Source: an uncultured Micromonospora sp.
GTDB lineage: Bacteria; Actinomycetota; Actinomycetes; Mycobacteriales; Micromonosporaceae
Direction: 5' to 3'
Assembly: GCA_937951935.1 (NCBI GenBank)
Contig: CALGAM010000063.1
Span: 1-19,515 of the forward strand
Length of the DNA stretch: 19,515 nucleotides
Numbering within the stretch: position 1 is the stretch's first letter; the number at the start of each line of letters is the position of its first letter. The notes below the pieces were generated by a model. It was not told the DNA's origin. It saw only the letters and a list, made by a program, of their open reading frames with translations, and made no database searches. The position numbers were made by a program, and so were the translations under genes. This document shows, piece by piece, positions 1 to 8,115 of the stretch.

Positions 1-147
1 GGCACCCGCCCGTACCGGGTGCACTACCGCGAGCCGAGCTTCGTCAACCTCCAGGCCCTGCCAGCGATGGCCGAGGGTGGCCTGATCGCGGACGTGATCG
101 CCGGCGGTGCGTCCCTGGACCCGGTGATGGGTGGGTGTGATCGCTAA
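1..147 (+). CDS. nuoD: NADH-quinone oxidoreductase subunit D, C-terminal end (partial)
   Basis: The window opens inside a reading frame of 48 codons ending at TAA 145-147. The visible residues include RVHYREPSFVNLQALP and finish in DPVMGGCDR. This is the conserved C-terminus of the 49-kDa/NuoD subunit, which lines the quinone-binding cavity of complex I on the cytoplasmic peripheral arm. The family usually ends in an acidic/Gly stretch followed by Asp-Arg. The DR is kept here, with Cys in the position before it that is more often Val. The nuoE start codon follows the stop with no gap, consistent with one transcript. The start and most of the gene lie to the left of the window. Confidence 0.93.
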   Translation, partial: GTRPYRVHYREPSFVNLQALPAMAEGGLIADVIAGGASLDPVMGGCDR

Positions 148-1017
148 ATGACCGAGACTCAGCTCAACGGCTCCTCCGGCCCCGGCGTGCCGGCACAGCG
201 GGGCGGTACGACGCGCGTCGCCGAGCTGGCGGCGAAGCTGACCGACCGGGCCCGGGAGATCATCGCCCGCTACCCGGCCGACCGGTCCCGCTCCGCGCTG
301 CTGCCGCTGCTGCACCTCGTGCAGTCCGAGGAGGGGTACGTCTCCCCGGCCGGCATCGAGTTCTGCGCGGAGATGCTCGGCCTGAACAAGGCCCAGGTCG
401 GTGCGGTCGCGAGCTTCTACACGATGTACAAGCGCCGCCCCACCGGGGACTGGCTGGTCAGCGTCTGCACCAACACCATGTGCAGCACGCTGGGCGGTCA
501 GCAGGTCTACGACGCACTCAGCGAGCACCTGGGGGTCGGGCACGAGGAGACCACCCCGGACGGGAAGATCACCCTGGAGCACGCCGAGTGCCTGGCCGCC
601 TGTGACTACGGCCCGGTGCTGACCGTCAACTACGACTTCTTCGACCAGGTCGACCCGGACACCGCGATCGCCCTGGTCGACGAGCTGCGGGCCGGTGGCC
701 GGCCGAAGCCCTCCCGCGGCGCCCGGCTCTGCACCCTCAAGGAGATCTCCCTGCAGCTGGCCGGCTTCCCCGACCCGCGCCCGGAGGCGGTCGCCGACGG
801 GGTGCCCGGCGAGCCGACGCTGCGCGGCCTGCGCCTGGCACAGCAGCACGGGATCGCGGTGGCCGGCTTCGACCCGAGCACCCCGATCACGGCGTCGGGG
901 GACGGCGCGCCCGCGGCCGAGGCGGCCGGGGTCGCGGCCAACAAGCCGGCCAGCGACCGCAAGCCGGCCGGTGACGCGGCCAAGCCCCAGGAGCAGGCGC
1001 TCAAGGAGGCCAAATGA
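148..1017 (+). CDS. nuoE: NADH-quinone oxidoreductase subunit E (24 kDa, 2Fe-2S cluster N1a)
   Basis: NuoE is the thioredoxin-like 2Fe-2S subunit of the NADH-oxidising module and sits beside NuoF. The cluster ligands are visible as C107 and C112 (C-x4-C) and C148 and C152 (C-x3-C). An N-terminal helical part (about 25-95) contains the typical LLPLLHLVQSEEGYVS segment. The protein is 289 residues, against roughly 160-240 for many homologs. The extra length is a tail of about 90 residues after the core, ending in a low-complexity Ala/Pro/Lys stretch that is probably disordered. ATG 148 directly abuts the nuoD stop, with only a weak GGTGGG upstream, so translation probably relies on coupling. 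The stop overlaps the nuoF start as ATGA. Confidence 0.96.
   Translation: MTETQLNGSSGPGVPAQRGGTTRVAELAAKLTDRAREIIARYPADRSRSALLPLLHLVQSEEGYVSPAGIEFCAEMLGLNKAQVGAVASFYTMYKRRPTGDWLVSVCTNTMCSTLGGQQVYDALSEHLGVGHEETTPDGKITLEHAECLAACDYGPVLTVNYDFFDQVDPDTAIALVDELRAGGRPKPSRGARLCTLKEISLQLAGFPDPRPEAVADGVPGEPTLRGLRLAQQHGIAVAGFDPSTPITASGDGAPAAEAAGVAANKPASDRKPAGDAAKPQEQALKEAK
1003..1009 (+). promoter_or_regulatory. Ribosome binding site of nuoF
   Basis: AAGGAGG lies inside the last codons of nuoE, four bases before ATG 1014. It supports the start that overlaps the nuoE stop as ATGA. Confidence 0.85.
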
Positions 1018-2333
1018 GCACCACGCCGCGCCGGGAGACGCTGGAGAAGCTGACCCCGGTCCTCACCAAGCGTTGGCTCTCGCCCGAAGCCTGGCGGATC
1101 GACGTCTACGAGCGGCTGGACGGGTACGTCGCGCTGCGCAAGGCGCTCGCCGTGCGCCCGGACGACCTGATCCAGCTCATCAAGGACTCCGGCCTGCGCG
1201 GCCGGGGCGGTGCCGGCTTCCCGACCGGGCTGAAGTGGGGCTTCATCCCACAGGGCGACGGCAGGCCGCACTACCTCGTGGTCAACGCCGACGAGGGTGA
1301 GCCGGGGACCTGCAAGGACCTGCCGCTGATGACCCACGACCCGCACTCGCTCGTCGAGGGGGTCATCATCGCGGCGTACGCGATCCGGGCCAACCGCGCC
1401 TTCATCTACATCCGGGGTGAGGCGGTGCACGCCGCCCGGCGGCTGCGCAACGCCGTGCAGGAGGCGTACCGGGCCGGCTACCTCGGGCGGAACATCCTCG
1501 GCTCCGGCTTCGACCTGGACCTGGTGGTGCACAGCGGCGCCGGGGCGTACATCTGCGGCGAGGAGACGGCGCTGCTGGACTCGCTGGAGGGCTTCCGGGG
1601 CCAGCCCCGGCTGCGCCCGCCGTTCCCGGCGACCCACGGCCTGTACGCCTCCCCGACGGTGGTCAACAACGTCGGGACGATCGCGAGTGTGCCGTACATC
1701 GTGCTGGGCGGGGCGGCCTGGTGGCGGAGCATGGGCACGGAGAAGTCTCCCGGCCCGATGATCTACTCGCTCTCCGGCCGGATCAGGTACCCGGGCCAGT
1801 ACGAGTGCTCGATGGGGATCACGCTGCGGGAGCTGATCGAGCTCGCCGGCGGCATGCAACCCGGCCACAACCTGCGGTTCTGGACGCCGGGCGGCTCCTC
1901 CACCCCGCTGCTGACCGCCGACCACCTCGACGTGCCGCTGGACTTCGAGGGGGTGGCGGCCGCCGGTTCGATCCTCGGCACCACCGCGACCCAGATCTTC
2001 TCCGACCAGGACTGCCCGGTGTACGCCACCTACCGGTGGCTGGAGTTCTACCACCACGAGTCGTGTGGCAAGTGCACCCCGTGCCGGGAGGGCAACTACT
2101 GGATGGTCCGCACCTACCGACGAATCCTGTCCGGTCAGGGCACCTACGCGGACCTGGACACCCTGCTGGACACCTGCGACAACATCCTCGGCCGCTCCTT
2201 CTGCGGCCTCGGCGACGGCGCGACCAGTTCGGTGACCTCCTCCCTGAAGTACTTCAAGCAGGACTACCTGGACTACATCGAGGGGCGGAAGGCGCCCAAG
2301 CTGTCCGCGAAGACCCTGGCAGGAGCGCACTAG
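1014..2333 (+). CDS. nuoF: NADH-quinone oxidoreductase subunit F (51 kDa, FMN and NADH site)
   Basis: NuoF binds NADH and FMN and takes the hydride at the tip of the peripheral arm. Its 439 residues match the family. The glycine-rich NADH/FMN region GLRGRGGAGFPTGLKWGF lies at residues 60-77. FMN-contact segments VNADEGEPGTCKD (90-102) and GAGAYICGEETALLDSLEG (175-193) follow. The N3 4Fe-4S cluster ligands are C351, C354 and C357 in ESCGKCTPCREG, plus C397 in SFCGLGDG. The gene is translationally coupled to nuoE through a 4-base overlap. It ends in TAG 2331-2333, followed by an unusually long 139-base spacer before nuoG. Confidence 0.98.
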   Translation: MSTTPRRETLEKLTPVLTKRWLSPEAWRIDVYERLDGYVALRKALAVRPDDLIQLIKDSGLRGRGGAGFPTGLKWGFIPQGDGRPHYLVVNADEGEPGTCKDLPLMTHDPHSLVEGVIIAAYAIRANRAFIYIRGEAVHAARRLRNAVQEAYRAGYLGRNILGSGFDLDLVVHSGAGAYICGEETALLDSLEGFRGQPRLRPPFPATHGLYASPTVVNNVGTIASVPYIVLGGAAWWRSMGTEKSPGPMIYSLSGRIRYPGQYECSMGITLRELIELAGGMQPGHNLRFWTPGGSSTPLLTADHLDVPLDFEGVAAAGSILGTTATQIFSDQDCPVYATYRWLEFYHHESCGKCTPCREGNYWMVRTYRRILSGQGTYADLDTLLDTCDNILGRSFCGLGDGATSSVTSSLKYFKQDYLDYIEGRKAPKLSAKTLAGAH

Positions 2334-2476
2334 TGCGAGCGCGAGGACTGGGTGCGTCGGTGCGGCTCGCCAGCAGCGCGGTCGGGCCGGAGCACGAGGA
2401 GAGCGTAGCGGCGCGTGGGCCGCAGGTGGGCCGCGACGGGCGGGCCCCGCAGTCGCGAGCGGAGGGACAATCATGA
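2333..2476 (+). CDS. Possible bridging mini-ORF between nuoF and nuoG (47 aa)
   Basis: GTG 2333-2335 overlaps the nuoF stop (TAGTG) and has AGGAG at 2321-2325, seven bases upstream. The frame stays open for 47 codons and ends at TGA 2474-2476, which overlaps the nuoG ATG as ATGA. The product (VRARGLGASVRLASSA to RAEGQS) is Arg/Ala/Gly-rich and matches no family I know, so a coding role for the peptide is doubtful. Its value may lie in carrying ribosomes across the spacer. It is one of four such frames in the operon. It could still be an accident of GC-rich sequence. Confidence 0.3.
   Translation: MRARGLGASVRLASSAVGPEHEESVAARGPQVGRDGRAPQSRAEGQS
2449..2466 (+). repeat. Repeat copy carrying the nuoG ribosome binding site
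   Basis: GCAGTCGCGAGCGGAGGG ends in the Shine-Dalgarno GGAGGG, six bases before the nuoG ATG at 2473. It differs by one base from the copy before nuoH (5013-5030) and by two from the copy inside the end of nuoG (4957-4974). Confidence 0.7.
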
Positions 2477-4986
2477 CTGATGTCGCGAAGAAGGCCGACA
2501 CCGTCACGCTCACCATCGACGGCATCGAGGTCACCGCGCCGAAGGGTGCGCTGCTGATCCGGGTCGCCGAACAGCTGGGCATCGAGATCCCGCGGTTCTG
2601 CGACCACCCGCTGCTGGCGCCCGCCGGCGCCTGCCGGCAGTGCCTGGTCGAGGTGGAGGGGCAGCGCAAGCCGGTCGCCTCCTGCACCCAGACCGTCGCC
2701 GAGGGCATGGTGGTCCGCACCCAGCTCACCTCCCCGGTCGCCAAGAAGGCGCAGCAGGGGGTCATGGAGCTGCTGCTGATCAACCACCCGCTCGACTGCC
2801 CGATGTGCGACAAGGGCGGCGAGTGCCCGCTGCAGAACCAGGCGATGTCGACCGGCCGCACCGACTCCCGGTTCCGCGAGCGCAAGCGGGAGTACCCGAA
2901 GCCGGTGCCCATCTCCACCCAGGTGCTGCTGGACCGTGAGCGCTGTGTCCTCTGCCAGCGCTGCACCCGGTTCTCCGAGCAGATCGCCGGCGACAAGTTC
3001 ATCGACCTGATGAACCGGTCGAGCGCCGAGGAGATCAACATCTACCGGGACGAGGTGTACGGCGGCGCGGACGAGGTCGGCGACGTCCCGTTCAACTCGT
3101 ACTTCTCCGGCAACACCGTGCAGATCTGCCCGGTCGGCGCGCTGACCGGGGCCCAGTACCGGTTCCGGGCCCGGCCGTTCGACCTGGTCTCCACCCCGAG
3201 CGTGTGCGAGCACTGCGCGGCCGGCTGCGCCCAGCGCACCGACCACCGGCGCGGAAAGGTGCTGCGCCGGCTCGCCGGTGACGACCCGGCGGTGAACGAG
3301 GAGTGGAACTGCGACAAGGGGCGCTGGGGCTTCCAGTACACCACCTCCGCCGAGCGGATCACCACGCCGCTGGTGCGGGACGCCCGCACCGGTGAGCTGC
3401 GCGAGGCGTCCTGGAGCGAGGCGCTGGCCCGCGCCGCCGAAGGGCTGCGGGCCGCCCGGGACGCGGGCTCCGGCGTCGGCGTGTTGACCGGCGGTCGGCT
3501 CACCGTCGAGGACGCGTACGCCTACGCGAAGTTCGCCCGGGTGGCGCTGCACAGCAACGACATCGACTTCCGGGCCCGGCCGGTCTCCGCCGAGGAGACG
3601 CAGTTCCTCGCCAGCACGGTCGCGGGCAGCACCGGTGTGACCTACGCCGACGTCGAGCAGGCGCCGGTCGTGGTGATCGCCGGGCTGGAGCCGGAGGAGG
3701 AGTGCCCGATCCTCTTCCTGCGGCTGCGCAAGGCGTACACCCGGCGGCAGCTCCGGGTGCTGGCGCTGGCGCCGTTCGCCAGCCGGGGCCTGACCAAGCT
3801 CGGCGCGACCGTCCTGACCACCGTGCCCGGCGAGGAGGCGCGGTTGCTGGCCGAGGACGCCACCGTCGCCGAGGCGCTGCGCCAGCCGGGCGCGATCCTG
3901 CTGGTCGGCGAGCGCCTGGGTGGCGTACCGGGTGGGCTCTCCGCCGCCGCCGCGCTGGCCGAGGCCACCGGGGCCAGGTTGGCCTGGGTGCCGCGCCGGG
4001 CCGGTGACCGGGGCGCGGTCGAGACCGGCTGCCTGCCGAACCTGCTCCCCGGCGGTCGGCCGGTCGACGACCCGGCGGCCCGGGCCGAACTGGCCGAGTT
4101 CTGGGACCTGGCGGCCGGCGTCATCCCGAGCGCTCCGGGGCGGGACACCGACGGCATCCTCGCCGCGGCCGCCGAGGGCGCGCTGGGCGCGTTGGTGGTG
4201 GCCGGAGTGGACCCCGCCGACCTGTCCGACCCGCGGCTTGCCGAGCGGGCCCTGGAGAACGTTCCCTTCCTGGTCAGCCTGGAGCTTCGGCACAGCGCGG
4301 TCACCCGTCGCGCCGACGTGGTCTTCCCGGTGGCCTCGGTGGTGGAGAAGGCCGGCAGCTTCCTCGACTGGGAGGGGCGGCTGCGCACCTTCGAGGCGGT
4401 CCTGAACACCGCGGCGATGACCGACGCCCGGGTGTTGGACGCCATCGCCGCCCAGCTCGACGTCCGGATCGGCACCGCCGACGTGCCCAGCATCCGCCGC
4501 GAGCTCGGGTCACTGCCGGTGACCCGCGCCAGCCGCGTTCCCGCCCCGGCCGTGGCGCCGGCCGAGCCGGTCCGGCCCGGCCCGGGCGAGGCGGTGCTCG
4601 CCACCTGGCACCAGCTGATCGACAACGGCACCCTGCTCCAGGGTGACCCGCACCTCGCCGGTACGGCCCGCCCGCCGGTGGTCCGGCTGGCCAAGGGCAC
4701 CGCGGAGGCGCTCGGGGTCGGCGAGGGTGAGGCGGTGACGGTCGGCACCGACCGGGGCGCCATCACCCTGCCGGCGGCGATCACCGACATGCCGGACGGT
4801 GTGGTCTGGCTTCCCACCAACTCGCCCGGCGCGACCGTCCGGCGCAGCCTCGGGGCCACCGCCGGGGCGCTCGTCCGGCTGAGCGCCGGTGCCGCACCGT
4901 CCGCCGCCGACTCGGCATCGCTGCCGGGCGGCGCCGAAGGTGGTCCGACGAGTCCCGCAGCCGCGAACGGAGGGATGGCCCGGTGA
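2473..4986 (+). CDS. nuoG: NADH-quinone oxidoreductase subunit G (75 kDa, four iron-sulfur clusters)
   Basis: NuoG is the large iron-sulfur subunit that passes electrons from NuoF/E toward NuoI. The N-terminal ferredoxin domain has the 2Fe-2S ligands C43, C54, C57 and C71. The next domain carries H105, C109, C112 and C118 (cluster N5), then C158, C161, C164 and C219 (N4). The extra cluster N7 site is complete: C245, C248, C252 and C280. A degenerate molybdopterin-oxidoreductase fold runs from about 290 to 640, and a molybdopterin-dinucleotide-binding-like domain from about 680 to 800. The last 35 residues are Ala/Gly-rich, and their codons include a repeat copy (4957-4974). ATG 2473 has GGAGGG six bases upstream. 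At 837 residues the length suits actinobacterial NuoG. The stop overlaps a GTG as GTGA. Confidence 0.97.
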   Translation: MTDVAKKADTVTLTIDGIEVTAPKGALLIRVAEQLGIEIPRFCDHPLLAPAGACRQCLVEVEGQRKPVASCTQTVAEGMVVRTQLTSPVAKKAQQGVMELLLINHPLDCPMCDKGGECPLQNQAMSTGRTDSRFRERKREYPKPVPISTQVLLDRERCVLCQRCTRFSEQIAGDKFIDLMNRSSAEEINIYRDEVYGGADEVGDVPFNSYFSGNTVQICPVGALTGAQYRFRARPFDLVSTPSVCEHCAAGCAQRTDHRRGKVLRRLAGDDPAVNEEWNCDKGRWGFQYTTSAERITTPLVRDARTGELREASWSEALARAAEGLRAARDAGSGVGVLTGGRLTVEDAYAYAKFARVALHSNDIDFRARPVSAEETQFLASTVAGSTGVTYADVEQAPVVVIAGLEPEEECPILFLRLRKAYTRRQLRVLALAPFASRGLTKLGATVLTTVPGEEARLLAEDATVAEALRQPGAILLVGERLGGVPGGLSAAAALAEATGARLAWVPRRAGDRGAVETGCLPNLLPGGRPVDDPAARAELAEFWDLAAGVIPSAPGRDTDGILAAAAEGALGALVVAGVDPADLSDPRLAERALENVPFLVSLELRHSAVTRRADVVFPVASVVEKAGSFLDWEGRLRTFEAVLNTAAMTDARVLDAIAAQLDVRIGTADVPSIRRELGSLPVTRASRVPAPAVAPAEPVRPGPGEAVLATWHQLIDNGTLLQGDPHLAGTARPPVVRLAKGTAEALGVGEGEAVTVGTDRGAITLPAAITDMPDGVVWLPTNSPGATVRRSLGATAGALVRLSAGAAPSAADSASLPGGAEGGPTSPAAANGGMAR

Positions 4987-5044
4987 GCCCGAGAAGTGAG
5001 CTTGCGAGCCTCGCAGTCGCGAACGGAGGGTTGATCCGGTGAGC
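4957..5044 (+). repeat. Decayed tandem duplication of a start module at the nuoG-nuoH junction
   Basis: Bases 4957-4988 and 5013-5044 are two copies of a 32-base module offset by 56 bases, with 28 of 32 positions identical. Each begins GCAG(C/T)CGCGAACGGAGGG, has an eight-base gap and ends CCGGTGAGC, so each contains a Shine-Dalgarno and a GTGA. The first copy ends nuoG, encoding AAANGGMAR and the stop. The second ends the small intervening frame, encoding AVANGGLIR and the stop, and starts nuoH. The shared reading frame and shared ending suggest that one stop/start junction was copied. Confidence 0.75.
4983..5042 (+). CDS. Possible bridging mini-ORF between nuoG and nuoH (19 aa)
   Basis: GTG 4983 overlaps the nuoG stop as GTGA and has GGAGGG at 4969-4974, eight bases upstream. 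Nineteen codons (VSPRSELASLAVANGGLIR) lead to TGA 5040-5042, which overlaps the nuoH GTG, again as GTGA. The nuoH start has the same GGAGGG at the same eight-base distance. The peptide tail resembles the nuoG C-terminus because of the tandem duplication. It may act as a relay for coupled translation. No protein function is suggested. Confidence 0.35.
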   Translation: MSPRSELASLAVANGGLIR

Positions 5045-6439
5045 GGCCTGACATTCCTCGCCCAGAGCCCGACGCTGCAGGACTTCGGTAAGGACCCGTG
5101 GTGGCTGGTCCTGATCAAGATCGTCGGGGCGTTCGCCTTCGCGGTCCTGGCGACCCTGCTCGGCGTCTGGTTCGAGCGGCGTGTGGTGGCCCGGATGGCG
5201 CAGCGCCCCGGTCTGAACCAGGCCGGCCCGTTCGGTCTGCTGCAGACCCTCGCCGACGGCCTCAAGATGGCCTTCAAGGAGGACATCCTGCCGAAGGCCG
5301 CGGACAAGGTCGTCTACTTCTTCGCGCCGACCATCTCGGTGATCAGCGCGGTCACCGCACTGTCGGTGGTGCCGTTCGGCCCGATGGTGAGCATCTTCGG
5401 CGTGCGGACGCCGTTGCAGGTCACCGACGTCTCGGTGGCGGTGTTGGTGTTGCTCGCCTGCTCCTCGATGGGCGTCTACGGCATCGTCCTCGGCGGCTGG
5501 GCGTCCGGATCGACGTACCCGCTGCTGGGCGGTCTCCGGTCGTCCGCACAGATGATCTCGTACGAGGTCGCGCTGGGACTGAGCATCGTCGCGGTCTTCA
5601 TGACCGCCGGGACGATGTCGACCAGCGGGATCGTGACCGCGCAGGCGGACGGCACCCGGCTGAACCTGTTCGGCGTGGTGGACCTGCCCGCCCCCGGCTG
5701 GTACGCGATCCTGCTGCTGCCGAGCTTCGTCATCTTCTTCATCGCCGCCGTCGGTGAGACCAACCGGGCGCCGTTCGACCTTCCGGAGGCCGAGTCGGAG
5801 CTGGTCGCGGGCTTCATGACCGAGTACAGCTCGCTGAAGTTCGCGCTCTTCATGCTCTCCGAGTACGTCGCCATGGTGACCATGTCGGCGGTGACCACGA
5901 CGCTGTTCCTCGGCGGCTGGCGGGCCCCGTGGCCGATCACCCTCTGGGAGGGGGCCAACTCCGGCTGGTGGCCGCTGCTGTGGTTCATGGGCAAGGTCAT
6001 CCTGCTGGTCTTCGTCTTCGTCTGGCTGCGTGGCACCCTGCCCCGGTTCCGGTACGACCAGTTCATGCGGCTCGGCTGGAAGGTGCTGCTCCCGATCAAC
6101 CTGGTCTGGATCCTGGTGCTGGCCGGCATCCGCACGCTCCAGAAGGAGGACGTCAGCGACACCAACCGGTACCTGATCATCGCCGGCGCGGTGCTGGTGG
6201 TCCTGCTGGTCACGCTGCTGTGGCCGAGCAAGAAGCAGCCGCCGAAGCGGACGCTGCAGGAGCAGGTGGACCGGCGACCGCCGGGCAGCTTCCCGCTGCC
6301 GCCGATGGATCTCCAGGTCCCGCCGAGCCCGCGGACGAGGCGGGTGGTCGCCGAACGCGAGCCCGCCAACGTGGGCGCGGGTGCGGGAACCGGCCAGCGG
6401 GACGGTGCCGGTACCGGCCACGACGAGAAGGAGGTGTGA
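5039..6439 (+). CDS. nuoH: NADH-quinone oxidoreductase subunit H (membrane subunit at the quinone site)
   Basis: NuoH is the membrane subunit that joins the peripheral and membrane arms and forms part of the quinone entry site. Signature regions are GPFGLLQTLADGLKMAFKED (63-82) and ETNRAPFDLPEAESELVAG (240-258), on a multi-helix hydrophobic protein with about eight core helices. A further hydrophobic segment lies near 378-395. A hydrophilic, Pro/Arg/Gly-rich tail follows (about 397-466), longer than in E. coli (325 residues in all). The GTG start at 5039 has GGAGGG at 5025-5030 and overlaps the stop of a 19-codon frame. The end of the gene carries the nuoI ribosome binding site. Confidence 0.97.
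   Translation: MSGLTFLAQSPTLQDFGKDPWWLVLIKIVGAFAFAVLATLLGVWFERRVVARMAQRPGLNQAGPFGLLQTLADGLKMAFKEDILPKAADKVVYFFAPTISVISAVTALSVVPFGPMVSIFGVRTPLQVTDVSVAVLVLLACSSMGVYGIVLGGWASGSTYPLLGGLRSSAQMISYEVALGLSIVAVFMTAGTMSTSGIVTAQADGTRLNLFGVVDLPAPGWYAILLLPSFVIFFIAAVGETNRAPFDLPEAESELVAGFMTEYSSLKFALFMLSEYVAMVTMSAVTTTLFLGGWRAPWPITLWEGANSGWWPLLWFMGKVILLVFVFVWLRGTLPRFRYDQFMRLGWKVLLPINLVWILVLAGIRTLQKEDVSDTNRYLIIAGAVLVVLLVTLLWPSKKQPPKRTLQEQVDRRPPGSFPLPPMDLQVPPSPRTRRVVAEREPANVGAGAGTGQRDGAGTGHDEKEV
6428..6436 (+). promoter_or_regulatory. Ribosome binding site of nuoI
   Basis: AAGGAGGTG is a near-perfect Shine-Dalgarno, four bases before GTG 6441. It selects this start over in-frame GTG/ATG codons further upstream that would read into the end of nuoH. 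Confidence 0.85.
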
Positions 6440-6440
6440 C

Positions 6441-7031
6441 GTGGGCGCGATCACCGGGACGTTCAAGGGCTTCGGGGTCACCTTCTCGCACATGTTCAAG
6501 AAGGTCGTCACCACCGACTACCCGTTCAAGCCGCCGGTGACGGCACCGCGCTACCACGGGCGGCACATCCTCAACCGGCACCCCGACGGGCTGGAGAAGT
6601 GCATCGGCTGCGAGCTGTGCGCGTGGGCCTGCCCGGCGGACGCGATCTACGTCGAGGGCGGCGACAACACCGAGGAGCGTCGCTTCTCACCGGGTGAGCG
6701 GTACGCCAAGACGTACCAGATCAACTACGCCCGCTGTATCTTCTGCGGGCTCTGTATCGAGGCCTGCCCGACGCGCTCGCTCACCATGAGCAACGAGTAC
6801 GAGCTGGCCCGGGACGACCGGCGGGATCTGATCTTCACCAAGGAGCAGTTGCTGGCGCCCCTGCTGCCCGGGATGGAGCCGCCGCCCCACCCGATGCGGC
6901 TCGGTGACACCGAGCAGGACTACTACGTGGGTGCGTTGACGAACCCGGGCACCTCGGCCGGTGCCGAGCGGGCGCCCCGGTCCGAGACGCACCCGGTCGA
7001 CGGCTCCGGTACGACGGGAGAGAAGTCATGA
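6441..7031 (+). CDS. nuoI: NADH-quinone oxidoreductase subunit I (2 x 4Fe-4S, N6a/N6b)
   Basis: NuoI is the ferredoxin-like subunit that carries electrons from NuoG to the terminal cluster near the quinone. Two classic 4Fe-4S motifs are present: C54, C57, C60, C64 in CIGCELCAWACP, and C99, C102, C105, C109 in CIFCGLCIEACP. From GTG 6441 the protein is 196 residues, with a short N-terminal amphipathic part (GTFKGFGVTFSHMFKKVVT) typical of the family. The last 30 or so residues are a polar Gly/Thr/Glu tail. The start is one base after the nuoH stop. The stop overlaps the nuoJ start as ATGA. Confidence 0.97.
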   Translation: MGAITGTFKGFGVTFSHMFKKVVTTDYPFKPPVTAPRYHGRHILNRHPDGLEKCIGCELCAWACPADAIYVEGGDNTEERRFSPGERYAKTYQINYARCIFCGLCIEACPTRSLTMSNEYELARDDRRDLIFTKEQLLAPLLPGMEPPPHPMRLGDTEQDYYVGALTNPGTSAGAERAPRSETHPVDGSGTTGEKS

Positions 7032-7783
7032 CGGTCATCGCCGCCGCCGGCGGGGTCAGCAGTGGGGAGCAGGTGGCGTTCTGGATCCTCGCTCCGCTGG
7101 CGCTGCTCGGCGCGCTCGGCATGGTCTGGGCGCGCAACGCGGTGCACTCGGCGCTCTGGCTGGTGCTGACGATGCTCTGCCTCGGCGTCTTCTACGTGCT
7201 GCACTCCGGCCCGTTCATCGGCATGGTCCAGGTCATCGTCTACACCGGCGCGATCATGATGCTCTTCCTGTTCGTGCTGATGCTGGTCGGCCGGGACGCC
7301 TCGGACTCGCTGATCGAGACGCTCCGTGGGCAGCGGGTCGCCGCGATCACGCTCGGTCTCGGCTTCGGCCTGCTGGTCGGCACCGGACTGTGGCGGGCGC
7401 TCGGCCGGGCGGACGCGGCCGGGCTGGAGCAGGCCAACGCGGACGGGAACGTGCAGGGGATCGCCCGGCTGCTCTTCACCAAGTACGTCTTCGTCTTCGA
7501 GGTGACCTCGGCGCTGCTGATCACCGCCGCGGTCGGTGCGATGGTGTTGGCGCACATCGAGCGGCGGGGCCGGATGGACCAGGTGGCGACGATGAAGGCC
7601 CGGTTCCGGCCCGGCAACTACCCCGGCCCGAAGCCCGGCCCCGGTGTCTACGCCACCTCCTCCTCGGTGGCCACCCCGGCCCGGCTGCCGGACGGCGGGC
7701 TGACCGACCGGAGCGTGCCGAAGGTGCTGCCCCGGCGCCAGCTGGAGCCCGAGGAGATCGCGCTGAAGGGGACGGAGAAGTAG
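7028..7783 (+). CDS. nuoJ: NADH-quinone oxidoreductase subunit J
   Basis: NuoJ is a small membrane subunit of the proton-pumping arm. Five hydrophobic helices are visible in the first 180 or so residues. They include the conserved third-helix segment QVIVYTGAIMMLFLFVLMLV (about 68-87), which contains the pi-bulge/tyrosine region of the family. A polar, Pro-rich C-terminal tail of about 70 residues reaches 251 residues, longer than the E. coli protein (184) but usual for actinobacteria. ATG 7028 overlaps the nuoI stop as ATGA, with GGGAG at 7016-7020 upstream. nuoK begins one base after the stop. Confidence 0.95.
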   Translation: MTVIAAAGGVSSGEQVAFWILAPLALLGALGMVWARNAVHSALWLVLTMLCLGVFYVLHSGPFIGMVQVIVYTGAIMMLFLFVLMLVGRDASDSLIETLRGQRVAAITLGLGFGLLVGTGLWRALGRADAAGLEQANADGNVQGIARLLFTKYVFVFEVTSALLITAAVGAMVLAHIERRGRMDQVATMKARFRPGNYPGPKPGPGVYATSSSVATPARLPDGGLTDRSVPKVLPRRQLEPEEIALKGTEK

Positions 7784-7784
7784 C

Positions 7785-8102
7785 ATGTCGGACTTCTTCT
7801 CGGTGACGCCGAACCACTACCTGATCCTGGCCGCGGTGCTCTTCACCATCGGCGCGGTCGGGGTGTTGATCCGGCGCAACGCGATCGTCCTGTTCATGTG
7901 CATCGAGCTGATGCTCAACGCGGCCAACCTTGCGCTGGTCACGTTCAGCCGGATCAACGGCGACCTGAACGGTCAGATCATGGCGTTCTTCGTCATGGTG
8001 GTGGCCGCGGCCGAGGTCGTGGTCGGTCTGGCCATCATCATGACGATCTTCCGGACCCGGCGGTCGGCGAGCGTCGACGACGCCAACCTGCTGAAGTACT
8101 AA
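7785..8102 (+). CDS. nuoK: NADH-quinone oxidoreductase subunit K
   Basis: NuoK is a three-helix membrane subunit related to MrpC. The 105-residue length matches the family. Both membrane glutamates of the proton path are visible: E41 in CIELMLNAANLALV and E77 in VVAAAEVVVGLAI. These correspond to Glu36 and Glu72 of E. coli NuoK. ATG 7785 lies one base after the nuoJ TAG, and GGAGAAG just upstream, within the end of nuoJ, can serve as ribosome binding site. The gene ends in TAA, 13 bases before nuoL. Confidence 0.97.
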   Translation: MSDFFSVTPNHYLILAAVLFTIGAVGVLIRRNAIVLFMCIELMLNAANLALVTFSRINGDLNGQIMAFFVMVVAAAEVVVGLAIIMTIFRTRRSASVDDANLLKY

Positions 8103-8115
8103 GAGGGGCCCACCA

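Noticed and set aside
630..3041. 803-codon open frame on the - strand opposite nuoE, nuoF and nuoG
   Set aside because: Same compositional artefact. It covers the ends of three well-supported genes, and its product is not protein-like.
4781..6514. 577-codon open frame on the - strand opposite nuoH
   Set aside because: The product is dominated by His/Asp/Gln/Arg runs from reversed GC-rich codons, and the + strand carries an unmistakable NuoH.
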